64,000 bases of DNA, taken from positions 1 to 64,000 of the forward strand of contig JAJPHB010000024.1 of NCBI GenBank assembly GCA_021325525.1. The letters are read 5' to 3'. The notes beneath the pieces were generated by a model. The model did not search any database and was not told where the DNA came from. It saw only the letters and a list, made by a program, of their open reading frames with translations. Below are positions 26,482-35,306 of this stretch, in pieces; within the stretch, counting starts at the first letter, position 1; each line of letters begins with the position of its first letter. The stretch comes from Alphaproteobacteria bacterium. GTDB taxonomy: Bacteria; Pseudomonadota; Alphaproteobacteria; ATCC43930; CGMCC-115725. A program made the translations under genes and the position numbers.

Positions 26482-26571
26482 GGCTCCTCCGAACTCGGCT
26501 GCGGCGGTCTCGGCCGGCGCACGCTCCAGGATAGCCCCGCCGGCCGTCCAGTCCAGCCCGTTGCGGCGCGA

Positions 26572-27837
26572 TCAGAAGGCGTAGTCGATCCCCGAGAAGA
26601 CGGCGGTACCCTCACTGCCGTAGCCGATGTCCACATAGCCGACGATGAAGGGGCTGGCGAGGGCGCGCACGCCGAGCCCTTCGACAGTGTGAAGGTGGCT
26701 CACCGGGTTGTCGTTCAGATTATGGAAAACCCGCCCCGTATCGATGAAGGGCGCCAGCTCCAAGGTGACGCGCGTCGAGAAGAGATCGAGGTCGAAGACA
26801 TGGCTGCGCAGCTCGATGCTGGCCGAGAAGGAGTTGCGGTCGATGAAGCGGTCGCTGCCGAAGCCGCGCAGCAGCTGGCGGTCGCCGATGACGCTGCGGT
26901 CGCCGCCGAGGCTGCTCTGCGCCCAGAACGGGGCCGTGTCGCCGGGCATGTAACGGAGCGCCGCATGCCCGGCGAGGATGAAGCGCTCGCCGAGGGGGAT
27001 GAAGCGGCGCGCATCGAGGCCGAAGAAGGAATAGGTGACGGAGCTGAGGAGATCGCGGTCGGCATGGCCGACGAAGCCGACGATCTCGCCGCCGCGCGTC
27101 GGGATGGCGGCCGAATCGCGGGTGTCGTAGGCGATGAAGAGGCGGTTCAGGAGCTCGTGCTCGTCGCCGAGGCCGGAAAGCTGCGGAAAGCGCGCCTCGA
27201 TCGAGGGCAGGTGCCCGAAGGTGCCGCGCTCGATCTGGATGACGCGCGGACGCAGGTCGTAGCCGATCTGGAGATGGGGATCGAGATTCCAGCCGAAGAC
27301 GGCGTCGACATATTCCTGCTCGTTGGTGTAGTTGGTCTCATCGCCGAGCGGCGAATGGTTGCCGAAGCCGAAGAAGCGCTCGGTGGCGCTGCGGTCATAG
27401 ATGACGCTGCCGGACAGCGACAGGGGCGACTGGCGCGTCAGGCCGGCCGCGTAGGTGACGTCGAGCTCGCGCTCGATGCGCTGCTTCGCGCCGACGACGA
27501 CATGCCATTGGCGGTCGTCGGACGGGTAGGAAAACATGCGGAAATGACCGCCATAGCGGAGCCCCGGCGTATAGATGATGTCGGGGGCGATGATCCGGCT
27601 GATATGCCCTTCGGGGTTCGTCGAGAGGAAGACGGGAAGGAGCCCGAAGGTCGTGCCGCTGTTCGGGTCGGTGCCGATCTCGGGAATCGGGATGAAGGGC
27701 GAGGTGCGCGGATCGAAAATGCGCGAAAAGGAGAAGCCGCCCTCCGTCTTGTCCGAGGACGCGGGCTGACCATGCGCGGTTTTGCCCGTCGCGAGCGCGA
27801 GGAAGGCGCAGAGAAGCAGAGCCGGCAAAAACCGCAT
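26572..27837 (-). CDS. Omp85/BamA-like surface-antigen beta-barrel protein
   Basis: 421 residues with signal peptide (MRFLPALLLCAFLALATGKTAHG). The mature part lacks POTRA domains and looks like a 16-strand barrel of the bacterial surface antigen family: alternating aromatic/hydrophobic strands, AYDTRDSAAIPTRGG, and the conserved RGF-type loop LLRGFGSDRF of Omp85 proteins near residue 320. It ends in Phe (GIDYAF), the usual outer-membrane signature. Likely an outer-membrane transporter or patatin-less surface antigen; cargo is unknown. Confidence 0.82.
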   Translation of the reverse strand: MRFLPALLLCAFLALATGKTAHGQPASSDKTEGGFSFSRIFDPRTSPFIPIPEIGTDPNSGTTFGLLPVFLSTNPEGHISRIIAPDIIYTPGLRYGGHFRMFSYPSDDRQWHVVVGAKQRIERELDVTYAAGLTRQSPLSLSGSVIYDRSATERFFGFGNHSPLGDETNYTNEQEYVDAVFGWNLDPHLQIGYDLRPRVIQIERGTFGHLPSIEARFPQLSGLGDEHELLNRLFIAYDTRDSAAIPTRGGEIVGFVGHADRDLLSSVTYSFFGLDARRFIPLGERFILAGHAALRYMPGDTAPFWAQSSLGGDRSVIGDRQLLRGFGSDRFIDRNSFSASIELRSHVFDLDLFSTRVTLELAPFIDTGRVFHNLNDNPVSHLHTVEGLGVRALASPFIVGYVDIGYGSEGTAVFSGIDYAF

Positions 27838-28040
27838 GGGCTGACCGTCGCGATCGTCTCGACCGCGCCGACTATATCGCGTTTGCCACCGGGAAGAACG
27901 CCGCTTGCCGGCCTGCGGCGAATTCGCCGCGCAATCCGACGCCGCGACTCGCCTCCGCCAACCAGAGCGCAAGCCTTCGGCCGGGGTTGGAAAAATCCGA
28001 CACTGTCTTTCGCCGCCGCCTCCGAGAGGCAGGGCTGCGC

Positions 28041-30281
28041 CTATTTCGTCTCGGCGATGTGGACGCCCTGCCAGTCGGGAGGCGGCGGGTTCTGCTCGAA
28101 GGCGGCGATGCGCCCGGCATAGAGCTCGTAGAGGCGGGCAAGGCGCGGCGCCGTTCTGCGGCATTCCTGGAGCGCCGCGCGCGCCTCATCCCATCGCCGC
28201 GCCCGGTAGGCGGCGATCATCGCCGCATGCCGCTCGCGGAGCGCCGCGAACTCCGGCGCCGAGGCCAGCTCCGGGCCGCCCATGAGGGCGAAGATGCGCG
28301 CCGCCTCGGCGCGGCCCTTGACGGCGATGAGGTCGAGCTCGAGCGTGGCGAAATCGGTCACGTGGCGCTCTGTCTCGCCGCCGATCACGGCGGTCACGCC
28401 GTAGGTCTTCGATTGCGATTCGAGGCGCGAGGCGAGGTTGACGGCATCGCCCAGCACGGAATAGTCGAAGCGCAGCTCCGAACCCATATTGCCGACGATG
28501 CAATCGCCGGTGTTGATGCCGATGCCGATCGCGAGATCAGTCGTGAGAATGCGGCCCGGCGCGCCCGCGGCCTCCGCCGCTTCGGCCGCCAGCGCCGCGT
28601 TCAGCTTCTCCAGCGCCCGCATCATGCCGAGCGCGCCGAGGCAGGCGTTGCGGGCGTGGTCGGGATCGGGGAGCGGCGCGTTCCAGAACGCCATGATGCA
28701 GTCGCCGATATATTTGTCGATGGTGCCGCGCTGCGCCAGGATGGTGTCGGTCATCGGCGTCATGTAGCGGTTGATGAGCCGCGTCAGGCTCTGCGGATCG
28801 TCCTTGTAGCGCTCCGAGATCGCCGTGAAATTGCGGATATCGCAGAAGAGAAAGGTCATGGTGCGGTGCTCGCCGCCGAGCTTCAGCTTCGTGGGATCGG
28901 CGGCGAGCTGCTCGACGAGAGCGGGCGAGAGATATTGGGCGAAGGCGCTGCGGATGAGGCGGCGCTCGTTCTCCTCGCGGCGGTAATTGGCGTAGACGAG
29001 ATAGGTGTAGAGCACGGCGGCGGTGACGAGCGCGAAGGAGCCGTCGAGCATCACGGCGTGGCGCACGTAGAGGAAGACCGCGCCGAGCACGACGCCCGCC
29101 GCGGCGAGGCCGAGCACGAGGAGCGTCCAGCGCGCGCCCGTCAGCGGCACGAGGACGATCATGAGGAGCCCGATCGCGGCGATGAAGATAAGCTCGGCGC
29201 CGTCGGCCCAGGAGGGTCGGGAAATGTAGCTGCCGCCCAGGATCGTCTCGAGGAGCTGCGCATGCACTTCGACGCCGGGCAGCGCCGGGTCGAGCGGCGT
29301 CGCCTTGATGTCGATGAGCCCCGCGGCCGAAGTGCCGACAAGGACGAGCTTGCCGCGAATGCGGGCGGGATCGGCGGCGCCGGCGAGGACATCCTTCGCC
29401 GAGACATAGAGGCCCCGCTCATGCCGCGCGAAATGCACCCAGACGCGGCCGGCGGCGTCAGTCGGGATGCGGTTGTCGCCGACAAGCAGCTCCTCGATTC
29501 CGAGATCGCCGGTCCGCACGGCGACGCTCTCGCCGGTGAGGACGCGCAGCATGTCGAAGGCGAGCGCCGGGAAGAGCGCGCCGCGAATGGAGAAGACGAG
29601 CGGCACGCGCCGCACGATGCCGTCGAATTCGGGCCGGATCGTCTCCATCCCCACTCCCGCCGCGGCGGCGTCGAGCGCGGGGAGGGGCCGGAGAATGCCG
29701 GGATAGGGATCGAGATAGGCTCGCGCGTCGCGCCCGATCCGGACGAGCGCCGCCTTCGGCGTTGCCGCCTTTTCACTGCTGCCGGCCGTCCCGTTGAGGG
29801 CGGTCGCGCCGAGCACGACGCGGCTGCGGCGGAGCGCGGCGGCGAAGACCTCGTCATTGCTCGGCAGCCGCGCCAGCGCCGCGCGCGACGCCGGATCGAG
29901 GCCGGGCAGCGCGGCAGCTATGAGGGCGGGCGAGGTGCGGTCGGCCTCGGCAAAGAAGACGTCGAAGCCGATGATGGCGGCGCCGAGGCCAGCCAGCCGG
30001 TCGACAAGATCGGCGAGAATGGTCCGCGGCCACGGCCACTGTCCGATCGCGGCGAGGCTCGCATCGTCGATGTCGACGATCGCGACCGGCTCCTCCTGCG
30101 CCGTGCGAGGGAAGAGCTCCTGCAGGAGGTCGAAACCGCGCAGGCGCAGCGATTCGACCGGCGCCGGATCGGAGGCGCGAATTGCGAGCGCCGCCGCGAG
30201 GATGAGAAGAGCGATGAGCCGACCCTGCCGCAGGCCCCGTGCGAGGCGTGCCGCGCTCGAACGCAAGAACCCGATCGCCAC
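28041..30281 (-). CDS. CHASE2-domain class III adenylate/guanylate cyclase
   Basis: About 746 residues from GTG 30281, the first usable start after the upstream gene's stop (9 bases away); no ATG is close. Layout: N-terminal membrane helix (LIALLILAAALAIR), a long extracytoplasmic CHASE2 domain (DIDDASLAAIGQWPWPR, GFDVFFAEADR, LVGTSAAGLIDIKATPLD), then about three membrane helices and a cytoplasmic cyclase domain. The catalytic metal Asp residues are in FCDIRNFT and YIGDCIMAFWN, with Lys in TIDKYIGD and Asn/Arg in GDAVNLASRLES. The catalytic set is complete, so cyclic nucleotide synthesis is expected. The second base-selecting position reads Ser (DYSVLGD), so cAMP or cGMP cannot be fixed by eye. 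Confidence 0.9.
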   Translation of the reverse strand: MAIGFLRSSAARLARGLRQGRLIALLILAAALAIRASDPAPVESLRLRGFDLLQELFPRTAQEEPVAIVDIDDASLAAIGQWPWPRTILADLVDRLAGLGAAIIGFDVFFAEADRTSPALIAAALPGLDPASRAALARLPSNDEVFAAALRRSRVVLGATALNGTAGSSEKAATPKAALVRIGRDARAYLDPYPGILRPLPALDAAAAGVGMETIRPEFDGIVRRVPLVFSIRGALFPALAFDMLRVLTGESVAVRTGDLGIEELLVGDNRIPTDAAGRVWVHFARHERGLYVSAKDVLAGAADPARIRGKLVLVGTSAAGLIDIKATPLDPALPGVEVHAQLLETILGGSYISRPSWADGAELIFIAAIGLLMIVLVPLTGARWTLLVLGLAAAGVVLGAVFLYVRHAVMLDGSFALVTAAVLYTYLVYANYRREENERRLIRSAFAQYLSPALVEQLAADPTKLKLGGEHRTMTFLFCDIRNFTAISERYKDDPQSLTRLINRYMTPMTDTILAQRGTIDKYIGDCIMAFWNAPLPDPDHARNACLGALGMMRALEKLNAALAAEAAEAAGAPGRILTTDLAIGIGINTGDCIVGNMGSELRFDYSVLGDAVNLASRLESQSKTYGVTAVIGGETERHVTDFATLELDLIAVKGRAEAARIFALMGGPELASAPEFAALRERHAAMIAAYRARRWDEARAALQECRRTAPRLARLYELYAGRIAAFEQNPPPPDWQGVHIAETK

Positions 30282-30289
30282 CGCAGCCG

Positions 30290-31681
30290 CTAGGCTGCCC
30301 GCAGGCGCCGCCGCGCCCAGAGGAAGCCGATGAGCCCCGTCGCGAGCGCGGCCAGGCTCGCCGGCTCGGCGATCGGGACCACGCCCTCGCCGAGGAGGCT
30401 CCATTCATACTGGTCGCCTTGCAGGTCGGTGATGAAGAGCTCGGCCGCGTAGAGGAGGTCGGTATCGCCGAGCGCGGGCGCGAAGAAGATCGTGCCGCCG
30501 GTGTCGTCCGGCGTGAAGCTGAAGGCGTCGCCGCCGACCACGTTCTTGAAGGCGAAGCCGGCGAGAACAAGCGGCGTCGCCTTGCCGGCGGGAATGAGGA
30601 TGCGCACGCTCTTGCGGCTGCCTTGGGTCACCTGCTCGAAGTCGATCTTGGCGACGAAGATCGGCCCCGACGGAGTGTTGCCGCCGGGATTTCCGTTCCC
30701 GCCCGGATTTCCGTTCCCGCCCGGATTTCCGTTCCCGGCGGGATTGCCGTTGCCGCTCGGGGGGCAATTGCCGGTGCAGCTCGCAGGCTGCTGAGGACCC
30801 GAATTGCCGCCATTTCCCGGCGGGACGAATTGCGGCGCGAGCGGCAGGCCGAAGGGCGTCGAGAACGGGTTCGAGAGGCTTGGCTGGAAGGAAGGGAAGC
30901 CGCCGAGATCGGGCGGCCCGCCGAAACCGCCGAAGGGTGGGGAAAAGCCGGTCTCGCCATTGCCGCCGCGCTGGCCGATGCCGGCTCCGCCGGCATGCGG
31001 GTCGATATCGCCCGGCTCGTTCGCCCGGATCATCACGGTCATGTTCCATAGCACCGATTGCAGGTCGGCGGCGAGGGGGCCGGGCTCGGTCGGGTCGTCC
31101 TGGTTGCCATCGGCGTCGGGCGGCAGGATCGTCGTCGCCTCGCCCGGCTTCAATTTGACGCTCTTGCCTTTGAGGTTCGAGACGACGATGGCGCCGCGCG
31201 ACAGGGCGACCGTGGTGAGGCCGCTATCGGCGATGATCCATTCGAGGGTCGTGCCGCGGATGCCGATGGTCGCGACCGGCGTCTCGATATGGTAGGCTGA
31301 ATGCGGCAAGCTTCCGCTGGTCCAGCGGAAGACGCCGAGGAGCGCCTTCACCGCGACGGCGCTCTTGCCGGGATCGGGGTCGAAGACCAGCTTCGTCAGG
31401 CGCAGGCGGCTGTTCTCGCCCATTTCGAGATTGGTGCCGTCCTTGAAGATGATGCGGGTCGCGCTTTGCGGCCCGGTGACGACCTCCTCGTCCTGGAAAA
31501 CCTCCGAATCGACATAGAGCGTGCGCTCTTCGGTCTCGGTGATGCCCGAGACCTTGCGGACCACGGTTTGCGTGCTGCCGACGAGGGCGAGAGCGGAGGC
31601 CGGTCCGCTCGCGAGAATCGCCAGGGCCAGCGCCACGGCGCCGGGGAAGCATCGCTGAATGCGGCAGGATGCGATCGGCAC
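30290..31681 (-). CDS. FecR-domain secreted protein with PEP-CTERM-like C-terminus
   Basis: 463 residues. Signal peptide (ALALAILASGPASALA); FecR-like domain about 50-190 (RIIFKDGTNLEMGENSRL, ETPVATIGIRGTT); a Gly/Pro/Asn-rich linker with GNGNPGG repeats; a compact domain about 350-430. The tail is EPASLAALATGLIGF plus WARRRLRAA: Glu-Pro motif, hydrophobic helix, Arg cluster. That tripartite tail matches PEP-CTERM sorting signals processed by exosortases. FecR domains of this kind occur in periplasmic or surface proteins rather than only in iron sensing. The cyclase gene follows 9 bases after its stop, so the two are co-transcribed. Confidence 0.85.
   Translation of the reverse strand: MPIASCRIQRCFPGAVALALAILASGPASALALVGSTQTVVRKVSGITETEERTLYVDSEVFQDEEVVTGPQSATRIIFKDGTNLEMGENSRLRLTKLVFDPDPGKSAVAVKALLGVFRWTSGSLPHSAYHIETPVATIGIRGTTLEWIIADSGLTTVALSRGAIVVSNLKGKSVKLKPGEATTILPPDADGNQDDPTEPGPLAADLQSVLWNMTVMIRANEPGDIDPHAGGAGIGQRGGNGETGFSPPFGGFGGPPDLGGFPSFQPSLSNPFSTPFGLPLAPQFVPPGNGGNSGPQQPASCTGNCPPSGNGNPAGNGNPGGNGNPGGNGNPGGNTPSGPIFVAKIDFEQVTQGSRKSVRILIPAGKATPLVLAGFAFKNVVGGDAFSFTPDDTGGTIFFAPALGDTDLLYAAELFITDLQGDQYEWSLLGEGVVPIAEPASLAALATGLIGFLWARRRLRAA
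30681..30752 (-). repeat. Four 18-bp tandem repeats inside the FecR gene
   Basis: Consecutive 18-base units (30681-30698, 30699-30716, 30717-30734, 30735-30752); the middle two are identical and the outer ones differ at a few bases. They encode the GNGNPG-type linker and are a likely site of slippage-driven length change between strains. Not a CRISPR: there are no spacers. Confidence 0.85.
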
Positions 31682-31786
31682 GACGGTAATTCCTAGCCCG
31701 GCGGTAAATAAAAAACGGCTAAAATCCGCCGCGAACTAATCTTTATGAGAGAAAGAGCCAGCTTGCAATCGCCCTTGTGACTTCCC

Positions 31787-31802
31787 TGTGACCTCGATCA
31801 CA
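31787..31802. promoter_or_regulatory. Perfect CRP/FNR-type palindrome TGTGA-N6-TCACA
   Basis: The 16-base site TGTGACCTCGATCACA is an exact match to the CRP consensus core. It lies about 105 bases upstream of the FecR-protein start and thus of the downstream cyclase gene. The rest of the 31682-31880 gap is locally AT-richer (runs of A and T near 31705-31730) and probably holds the promoter of the FecR-cyclase operon. Direct reading of the palindrome; the factor binding it is inferred. Confidence 0.65.
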
Positions 31803-31880
31803 GGAGCCCGCCGGGCAAGGGCGAGGTCCCGCGCCCGCAAAGCCGTCTCCGGAGTGGAGCACGGCCGGATTTAAAAAATG

Positions 31881-33116
31881 TCAATTTTTAGCCGCGGCAA
31901 CGGCTTCGGCTGCTGCAAGACCGCTCAGATAGGCACCATGGGCGGTCGAGAAGAAGCCCGGCGCGCAGGCTTCCCCGGCGAAAAAGAGGCGGCCGTCGAT
32001 CGGCGCCGCCAGCTTCTCCCGGTCGTCGGCATGGCCGGGAAGAGCGAAGGAATAGGAGCCGAGCGCCCATGGATCGACGGCCCAGGCCGAGCTCGCGATC
32101 CGGCGAAGGCGCTTCGCGAACGCGCTGCCGAAGAGTCCGGCGAGCTCGTCACGGGCGAATTGCGCCATGGCGCCGGGGCCCTCCGCTTCGAGCCGGCGCG
32201 CCAGCGCGCCGCCGAAATAGGCGGCGATCATGGGCCGGCCGTGCGGGCGAAGCTGGTAGCCGCCGGTCGCGACTCGTTTTGTCGAGCCGAGGATGTGGCT
32301 GTCGGGCGGCAGCTCGGGCGCGGGGCCGTCGAGCGCGAGGAAGAGCTTGTCGGCAAGCCCGAGCGGGAGGCCATGGGCGGCCTCCATCTTGGCTGAGGGC
32401 AGCGGCGGCGTGAAGGCGATCGTCTCGCGGGCGATGAGGGTGGGCGGGACGGTCACCAGGACGGCGGCCGCTTCGACGGTGCCGCTCGGCGTCTCGAGGC
32501 GGATCGTCCTTCCTCGGTGGTCGATGCGGTGGACCGGGGTCGACAGCCGGATCGGCAAACCCGCGGCGAGGCGCTCGATGAGGCGGCCATAGCCCTCGAG
32601 AACGCGCCAATTGACGCCGCTATCCTCGTAGCGCGCATAATCCTGCACCGAGAGGCGGTCGAGCTCGACCCCGTTCGCCCAGGTGCTGATCGCATCGAGG
32701 AGCGCGTTCCACCGGTTCCCGGGTTCGAGAAGATCGGCGGCGGCGTGGTCGGTGCCTTTGCGCGCCGCCGCTGCCACACGCTCCTGAAAGGCCGCCCGCG
32801 CCTTCTGCCAGTCGGCGCTCTCCGCTGCGCTCGCGCCCGTGCGGATGAGGCGCTCGCCCCAATCGGGCAGCTTCTCGACGACGGTGAAGCCCTCGGCGCG
32901 GGCGAGCCGGGTCAGCGGGTTACGGTCGGCCGAATGCAGCCACTCGCAGCCGAGATCGACGGGATAGCCGCCTGCCGGCGCCACCGTGAAGGCGCGGCCG
33001 CCGAGGCGGTCGCGCGCTTCGAGGACGATCGTCTCGAGCCGGCGCTCGGCGAGGCGCCGCGCGGCGCCGATGCCGGCCGCGCCGGCGCCGATGATGGCGA
33101 CGTCGTAGACGCTCAC
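31881..33116 (-). CDS. FAD-dependent amine oxidase-like flavoprotein
   Basis: 411-residue flavoprotein of the flavin-containing amine oxidase family. N-terminal dinucleotide fold VAIIGAGAAGIGAARRLAE with the usual E-R-L-GGR continuation (VLEARDRLGGRAFTV), and the C-terminal FAD block RLFFAGEACAPGFFSTAHGA. GTG 33116 overlaps the amidase stop and begins two residues before the fold; a TTG at 33143 is the alternative. It probably oxidises an amine and releases H2O2. Linkage to the amidase suggests the pair handles an amide and the amine released from it, but this is inference. Confidence 0.85.
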   Translation of the reverse strand: MSVYDVAIIGAGAAGIGAARRLAERRLETIVLEARDRLGGRAFTVAPAGGYPVDLGCEWLHSADRNPLTRLARAEGFTVVEKLPDWGERLIRTGASAAESADWQKARAAFQERVAAAARKGTDHAAADLLEPGNRWNALLDAISTWANGVELDRLSVQDYARYEDSGVNWRVLEGYGRLIERLAAGLPIRLSTPVHRIDHRGRTIRLETPSGTVEAAAVLVTVPPTLIARETIAFTPPLPSAKMEAAHGLPLGLADKLFLALDGPAPELPPDSHILGSTKRVATGGYQLRPHGRPMIAAYFGGALARRLEAEGPGAMAQFARDELAGLFGSAFAKRLRRIASSAWAVDPWALGSYSFALPGHADDREKLAAPIDGRLFFAGEACAPGFFSTAHGAYLSGLAAAEAVAAAKN

Positions 33117-34516
33117 ATCAGAGGCGGGCGGCGGCTCTGCCAATCCGTCGCCTGCTCGTAGGCCCAGCCGATGCGGAGCGCCGTCGCCTCGTCATAGCCC
33201 TTGCAGACGATGTGGAGCGAAGTCGGCAGGCCGCCTCGCGTGAAGCCGTTCGGCACCGCGAGGGCGCAGAGGTCGAGGAAATTGACCATGCGGGTGAAGA
33301 TGGCGGGCGTCCCCGCCTGGTCGACTTCGGCGACGGGAACCGCCGTCGTCGCCGTCGTCGGCGTCAGCAGCGCATCGACGCTGGCGAGCGGCGCCGCGAA
33401 TTCGCGCTTCATCGCCTCGCGGTCGCGCAGCGCGTGGAGATAGTCGCGCGCAGCGAGGCCCTTGCCGAGCCAGATTCGTGGCCGCACCGCTTCGTCGATC
33501 GGCAGATCCAGGCGGTCGACGAGGTCGCCGACATAGGAATAGCCCTCGGCGCCGATGATGCGCCCGGTCAGCGCGGCGAAATCGGCAAAGCGGCGCGGCA
33601 GGGGCAGCTCGACGATGGCGGCGCCGAGCCGCGCCAGCGCCTCGACCGAGGCGTCATAGGCTGCCAGCACCTCGGCATCGAGTCCCTCGCGCTCGCTCTT
33701 CGCCAACACGGCGAGGCGAAGCCCGGCGACGCCGCGGCGGAGGCTCGGCATCGGGTCGTCCGGGGCGCGGCGCAGCGTCAGCGGGTCGAGCGGATCGGGC
33801 CCTTGCAGGAGGTTGAAGAGGATGGCTGCATCCTCGACCGAGCGTGTCATCGGCCCCGGCGTGTCGAGCGTCGCCGCGAGCGGCAGCACGCCATAGGTGC
33901 TGATCCGGCCGATTGTCGTCTTCAGGCCGACGATGCCGCACCAGGAGGCGGGGAGCCGCACCGAGCCGCCGGTATCGGTGCCGATGGCGCAAGGAGCAAG
34001 GCGCGCCGCGACGGCGACGCCCGAGCCGCTGCTCGACCCGCCGGGCGTTCGCGCCACCTCCGGGTCCCACGGGTTCCAAGGCGTTCCCATATGCTGGTTC
34101 GTGCCCCAGCCGCCCATGGCGAATTCGACGGTGTGCGTCTTGCCGATGACGATCATGCCCGCGGCGATGAGCTTGCGGGCGAGCGTCGCCGTCACCGCCG
34201 AGACGCGGTCCTTCCACACTTTCGAGCCGCCGGTCGTGATACGCCCTTCGAGATCGACGAGGTCCTTGAGGGCGATCGGGATGCCGTGCAGCGGCCCGAC
34301 GCTCTGACCCACGCGGATCGCCTTCTCCGCCGCCTCGGCGGCGAGCCGCGTCTCGTCGCCATAGACGGCGGTGAAGGCATGCAGCTTCGGGTCGAGCCGG
34401 GCGATGCGCGCCAGCAGCGCCTCGGCGAGATCGACCGGCGACAGCCGCCGCGCCTGGATCGCCGCGGAGAGGGCGTGAAGGGGCAGCTCAGCGAGGTCGT
34501 CATCGGGCGCGGTCAT
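33113..34516 (-). CDS. Amidase (amidase-signature family)
   Basis: 467-residue amidase. The Ser-cisSer-Lys triad regions are all visible: Lys in IPIALKDLVD, Ser-rich loop TPGGSSSGSGVAVAA, and the nucleophile region GTDTGGSVRLPASWCG. ATG 34516 has GGAGG seven bases upstream. GatA has the same signature, but there is no GatB/GatC nearby, so this is a catabolic or general amidase. Its end overlaps the start of the flavoprotein gene. Confidence 0.9.
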   Translation of the reverse strand: MTAPDDDLAELPLHALSAAIQARRLSPVDLAEALLARIARLDPKLHAFTAVYGDETRLAAEAAEKAIRVGQSVGPLHGIPIALKDLVDLEGRITTGGSKVWKDRVSAVTATLARKLIAAGMIVIGKTHTVEFAMGGWGTNQHMGTPWNPWDPEVARTPGGSSSGSGVAVAARLAPCAIGTDTGGSVRLPASWCGIVGLKTTIGRISTYGVLPLAATLDTPGPMTRSVEDAAILFNLLQGPDPLDPLTLRRAPDDPMPSLRRGVAGLRLAVLAKSEREGLDAEVLAAYDASVEALARLGAAIVELPLPRRFADFAALTGRIIGAEGYSYVGDLVDRLDLPIDEAVRPRIWLGKGLAARDYLHALRDREAMKREFAAPLASVDALLTPTTATTAVPVAEVDQAGTPAIFTRMVNFLDLCALAVPNGFTRGGLPTSLHIVCKGYDEATALRIGWAYEQATDWQSRRPPLM

Positions 34517-34596
34517 TGGGCGAAATCCTCCATGCGTGGCGCCGCCATCCTGCCGCATGGAGGAGAGAGGCGAAAGCGCTCTGGTGCTCCGGCGCA

Positions 34597-34632
34597 GTTA
34601 CGTTTGACGATAGTAACCTATCCCGTTGCTAT
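34597..34632 (+). promoter_or_regulatory. Promoter/operator of the HigBA module
   Basis: A -35-like TTGACG (34604-34609), then 17 bases, then TGCTAT (34627-34632) as a -10. Two inverted repeats cover it: GTTAC-N11-GTAAC (34597-34617) and the perfect GATAG-N4-CTATC (34609-34622), between the two promoter boxes. This fits an autorepression operator for HigA or HigB-HigA. Confidence 0.5.
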
Positions 34633-34638
34633 TCATCG

Positions 34639-34926
34639 ATCATCAGAAGCTTCGCGGACAAGCGCACAGCAGCGATCTTCACGGGCCGGAACGCCAAACG
34701 CATGCCGGCCGATATCGCCAAGCGCGCGAGGGCGAAGCTTTTGATGATCGATGCTGCGAGGTCGCTCGCCGATCTCCGAGCGCCTCCTGTGAACCAACTG
34801 GAAGCACTCGCAGGCGATCGGGAAGGGCAGCATTCGATCCGCGTCAACGATCAACGGCGCCTCTGCTTTCGCTGGCGCGACGGTGACGCGCATGATGTCG
34901 AGCTTGTCGATTATCATTCGGGGTAA
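34639..34926 (+). CDS. higB: HigB/RelE-like toxin without a standard start codon
   Basis: The frame encodes about 95 residues of a RelE-superfamily mRNA endonuclease: IIRSFADKRTAAIFTGRNAK at the N-terminus, then LADLRAPPVNQLEALAGDR and IRVNDQRRLCFRWRDGDAHD ending VELVDYHSG. HigB relatives normally begin (M/V)IRSF; here that position is ATC (34639 or 34642) and no ATG, GTG or TTG lies nearby in frame. The nearest in-frame ATG is at 34516, which would place 41 unrelated residues encoded antisense to the amidase start. The toxin is therefore initiated at a non-standard codon, made with a long extension, or silenced. It pairs with higA 11 bases downstream. Confidence 0.7.
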   Translation: MIRSFADKRTAAIFTGRNAKRMPADIAKRARAKLLMIDAARSLADLRAPPVNQLEALAGDREGQHSIRVNDQRRLCFRWRDGDAHDVELVDYHSG

Positions 34927-34937
34927 GGAGCGGGCCT

Positions 34938-35288
34938 ATGCCGATTTCTCGCCAGGATCTGGACGCGAGGCGCGTCGGCCTCGCTGATGTCACAGCTGCC
35001 GGGCGAATTCCGCCTATCCATCCCGGCGAGATTTTGCGCGCCGAGTTCCTTGATCCGCTCGGCATCACGCCCTACCGCCTGGCGAAGGACATCGGCGTGC
35101 CGCTCACCCGTGTCGTGGCGATCCTTGCCGGGGATCGGTCGTTCACGGCCGAGACGGCGCTGCGCCTTGGCCGGTATTTCAGCATGTCGGCTGAATTCTG
35201 GCTCGGGCTTCAGGAGCGCTATGATCTCGACAAGGCGAGAGAGGCCCTCGGACCGCGCCTCGCCGCAGTCAAACCGCGGGCGGCGTGA
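34938..35288 (+). CDS. higA: HigA-family antitoxin
   Basis: 116-residue XRE-type antitoxin. The conserved opening IHPGEILRAEFLDPLGITPY is followed by the helix-turn-helix (YRLAKDIGVPLTRVVAIL), then TAETALRLGRYFSMSAEFWLGLQ, the diagnostic HigA block. A GGAG sits 8 bases before the ATG. It should neutralise HigB and repress the shared promoter through the palindromes upstream. The antitoxin gene appears intact. Confidence 0.9.
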   Translation: MPISRQDLDARRVGLADVTAAGRIPPIHPGEILRAEFLDPLGITPYRLAKDIGVPLTRVVAILAGDRSFTAETALRLGRYFSMSAEFWLGLQERYDLDKAREALGPRLAAVKPRAA

Positions 35289-35306
35289 GGCTACTCACAG
35301 TGCCGA

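Noticed and set aside
30681-30752. Tandem repeat considered as CRISPR
   Set aside because: 18-bp units are directly contiguous with no spacers and encode a Gly/Asn/Pro linker in frame.
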